A DNA stretch of 34,877 bases from a virus, in IMG/VR virus record IMGVR_UViG_3300020083_000038, positions 1 through 34,877 of that record; one strand, given 5' to 3'. This document shows, piece by piece, positions 33,334 through 34,877 of this stretch; within the stretch, counting starts at the first letter, position 1, and each line of letters opens with the position of its first letter. The notes beneath the pieces were generated by a model. It was not told the origin of the DNA, ran no database searches, and saw nothing but the letters and a program-made list of their open reading frames with translations. A program made the position numbers and the translations under genes.

Positions 33334-34877
33334 TTAGGACAAATACCGAAGATAACGCATTTGATTACCAGTTTCAGCGGCAACAAATGAATTTGCTGGC
33401 ACATATTCAACACGCTCTGGACCAGGAACAGGCACAGGAATATATTGTATTACTGGTTGTACCATCGCAACCATAGCACCGCCAGTAGTGCCAGTTACAG
33501 TATCTTTAGGTATGGCAACTGGAGTGACGCTGCCTTCTGGTAATGAGGCACCTTTAATTGGAGTGCCACCAAGTATTCTAAGTATTTCGGCTCCAGATTC
33601 ATCTGCTGCATAGTATCTACGCTTCTGTGATGATGATGGATAACTTACTGGTTTACCAGAAGGTCCACCGAATATCAACCTATCCATTGCATCAATAAGT
33701 CCAGCAACTTCCACTCCACCCTGATTACCTATTTGCTCGTATCTATTAAATGCTTTTGCTGGATCTTTATATACATCATATTCTTTATTAACTCCTGGGA
33801 GAATGATAAATTTGTTTGACATTTTAATCAACCATTCCAAACCATGCCCGATCACTGGTGCCCCGCCTGTTAAATATTCTGGCACTCTATACCCAGTATC
33901 AGGACCAGACATTTCAAAAATACCATCAACAGAATTTAAGAATGAAAATGGTTTGACACCACCTCTTGCCATTCCTGTGCCGCCGCCACCTTTAATTTTT
34001 TGTATCGCTTCTTTATATTTGTCCCACGTCGCATGTGCAGCATTTCTAGATGCATATTGATCTTGAAATGTTTTGCCGTCTGGACCTGCTGGCAATCCTC
34101 TCCACTCAGCAGCAACATTTTTCATGAAAGTATTGTCATCTAGTTTTCCTGCTTTCCAGTCTTTTCCTCCTCTCTTATTTTCAATAAGATCTATGGCCAT
34201 TTTGTCTTGATTTGCAGGACTAAATTTATCAGTGTCTGGATTTAATCCTGCATCTTTTGCCTGTTTCGTTGGGGTCATAAATTGATACTGTCCAACAGCA
34301 CCAGAACCTCCGTATTGTGCTCTATATTTTTCAGAAGCTTTATATGCTTCTGTTATGGTCATGTTAGTTATTCCTTTAATAACTCCTGACCCCTTTCCAT
34401 AATTTACCGCTTCGTATTTGTGGGCTTTTGCTTCAACGCTTTTAATTAAATCAAGAAGTGGACCCCATTCACCAGGAGAACCTCTATCATCATCATCATC
34501 GTCATCTTCCTCCTCATCTTCACCGATATCAAATCCAAAAATTTTAAAGAAATTAGCAAAAAATCTAGATAATTCTTTGGCACCTTGTTTTTCAGTCATC
34601 GCAGATGAATTTATTTCAGCAGCAAAAGCACCTTGATTCAATCCAAATACAGTAGCAAGTCCTCCTAGCAATGGAGAAAACATCTTAGCAATGACACCAC
34701 TAAAAGGACCAGCGGCACTAACTAAATTAGATAAAGCTCCAGAAATATGAGACCCAATTACCTGGAATGCTACATCAAAAACACTAGCAAATGGTTGGAC
34801 CTTTTTAAGTAATTCTTTATCACCGCCACCTACTTGTGATGCAACAATATTTGTTCCCGATCCACCAAATAAAGCAC
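33334..34877 (-). CDS. Tail-associated lysozyme protein, 5'-truncated by window edge
   Basis: The frame is open to the window end, giving 513 visible residues; the true start lies outside. The first about 85 visible residues are hydrophobic/Gly-Ala-rich (VFDVAFQVIGSHISGALSNL) like tape-measure proteins. After an acidic run (EDEEEDDDDDDD) comes a muramidase domain resembling lambda endolysin: LLDLIKSVEAKAHKYE with likely catalytic Glu (codon at 34434), AVGQYQFMTP, KFSPANQDKMAIDLI, AAEWRGLPAG. Beyond it are GG motifs (TGMARGGVKPF) and a Pro/Val-rich C-terminus. It probably opens the cell wall during infection as part of the tail, and is not a free endolysin. ATG codons inside the frame (for example 34683) are unlikely starts because the frame continues with sensible sequence upstream. 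Confidence 0.7.
   Translation of the reverse strand, partial: ALFGGSGTNIVASQVGGGDKELLKKVQPFASVFDVAFQVIGSHISGALSNLVSAAGPFSGVIAKMFSPLLGGLATVFGLNQGAFAAEINSSAMTEKQGAKELSRFFANFFKIFGFDIGEDEEEDDDDDDDRGSPGEWGPLLDLIKSVEAKAHKYEAVNYGKGSGVIKGITNMTITEAYKASEKYRAQYGGSGAVGQYQFMTPTKQAKDAGLNPDTDKFSPANQDKMAIDLIENKRGGKDWKAGKLDDNTFMKNVAAEWRGLPAGPDGKTFQDQYASRNAAHATWDKYKEAIQKIKGGGGTGMARGGVKPFSFLNSVDGIFEMSGPDTGYRVPEYLTGGAPVIGHGLEWLIKMSNKFIILPGVNKEYDVYKDPAKAFNRYEQIGNQGGVEVAGLIDAMDRLIFGGPSGKPVSYPSSSQKRRYYAADESGAEILRILGGTPIKGASLPEGSVTPVAIPKDTVTGTTGGAMVAMVQPVIQYIPVPVPGPERVEYVPANSFVAAETGNQMRYLRYLS

Overview
This window looks like part of the genome of a T4-like cyanophage (a contractile-tailed myovirus of marine Synechococcus or Prochlorococcus). 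Four things point that way. There is a baseplate hub protein with a T4 gp5-type OB domain, and there are T4-type late promoters (TATAAATA). Genes are tightly packed, nearly all on one strand, with ATGA stop/start overlaps. Cyanobacterial-flavoured accessory genes are also present: a CP12-like protein, a 2OG-Fe(II) oxygenase and two tRNAs. All supported genes are on the minus strand, so transcription runs from high to low coordinates. No stretch longer than about 90 bases lacks a feature.

In the direction of transcription, the right part (34877 to 24060) is a late tail/baseplate block. It holds a 5'-truncated tail protein with a phage lysozyme (lambda endolysin-like) domain, a 989-aa tail protein with a CHAP-type cysteine peptidase/amidase domain, and a hub protein (gp27/gpD-like, tentative). 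These are followed by a 70-aa CP12-like protein, a gp5-like OB-fold hub protein carrying an Ig-like domain, and a beta-helical spike-like protein. The hub, muramidase and beta-helix functions that T4 joins in one protein (gp5) appear to be spread over separate genes here.

Next comes a short host-promoter module (23976 to 22527). A TTGACA-17-TATACT promoter with a TGC extension drives two small genes, tRNA-Leu(TAA), a 2OG-Fe(II) oxygenase, another small gene and tRNA-Thr(TGT). It ends in a strong intrinsic terminator. One base beyond the terminator T-run is a perfect late promoter for the next block.

The block 22479 to 1900 is adhesion machinery. It contains an 11.3-kb gene for a 3757-aa fibre/structural protein, two tail-collar fibre proteins, and a 1648-aa fibre made of Ig-like domains in which an alpha/beta-hydrolase (esterase-like) domain is spliced into one Ig domain. 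A tail-fibre-assembly-like protein and two unrecognised genes follow; the last three genes are visibly AT-rich.

The left end (1903 to 1) is a second host-promoter unit. A perfect TTGACA-17-TATAAT promoter overlaps the stop codon of the preceding gene and reads into at least eight small, mostly translationally coupled genes of unknown function, the last running off the window.
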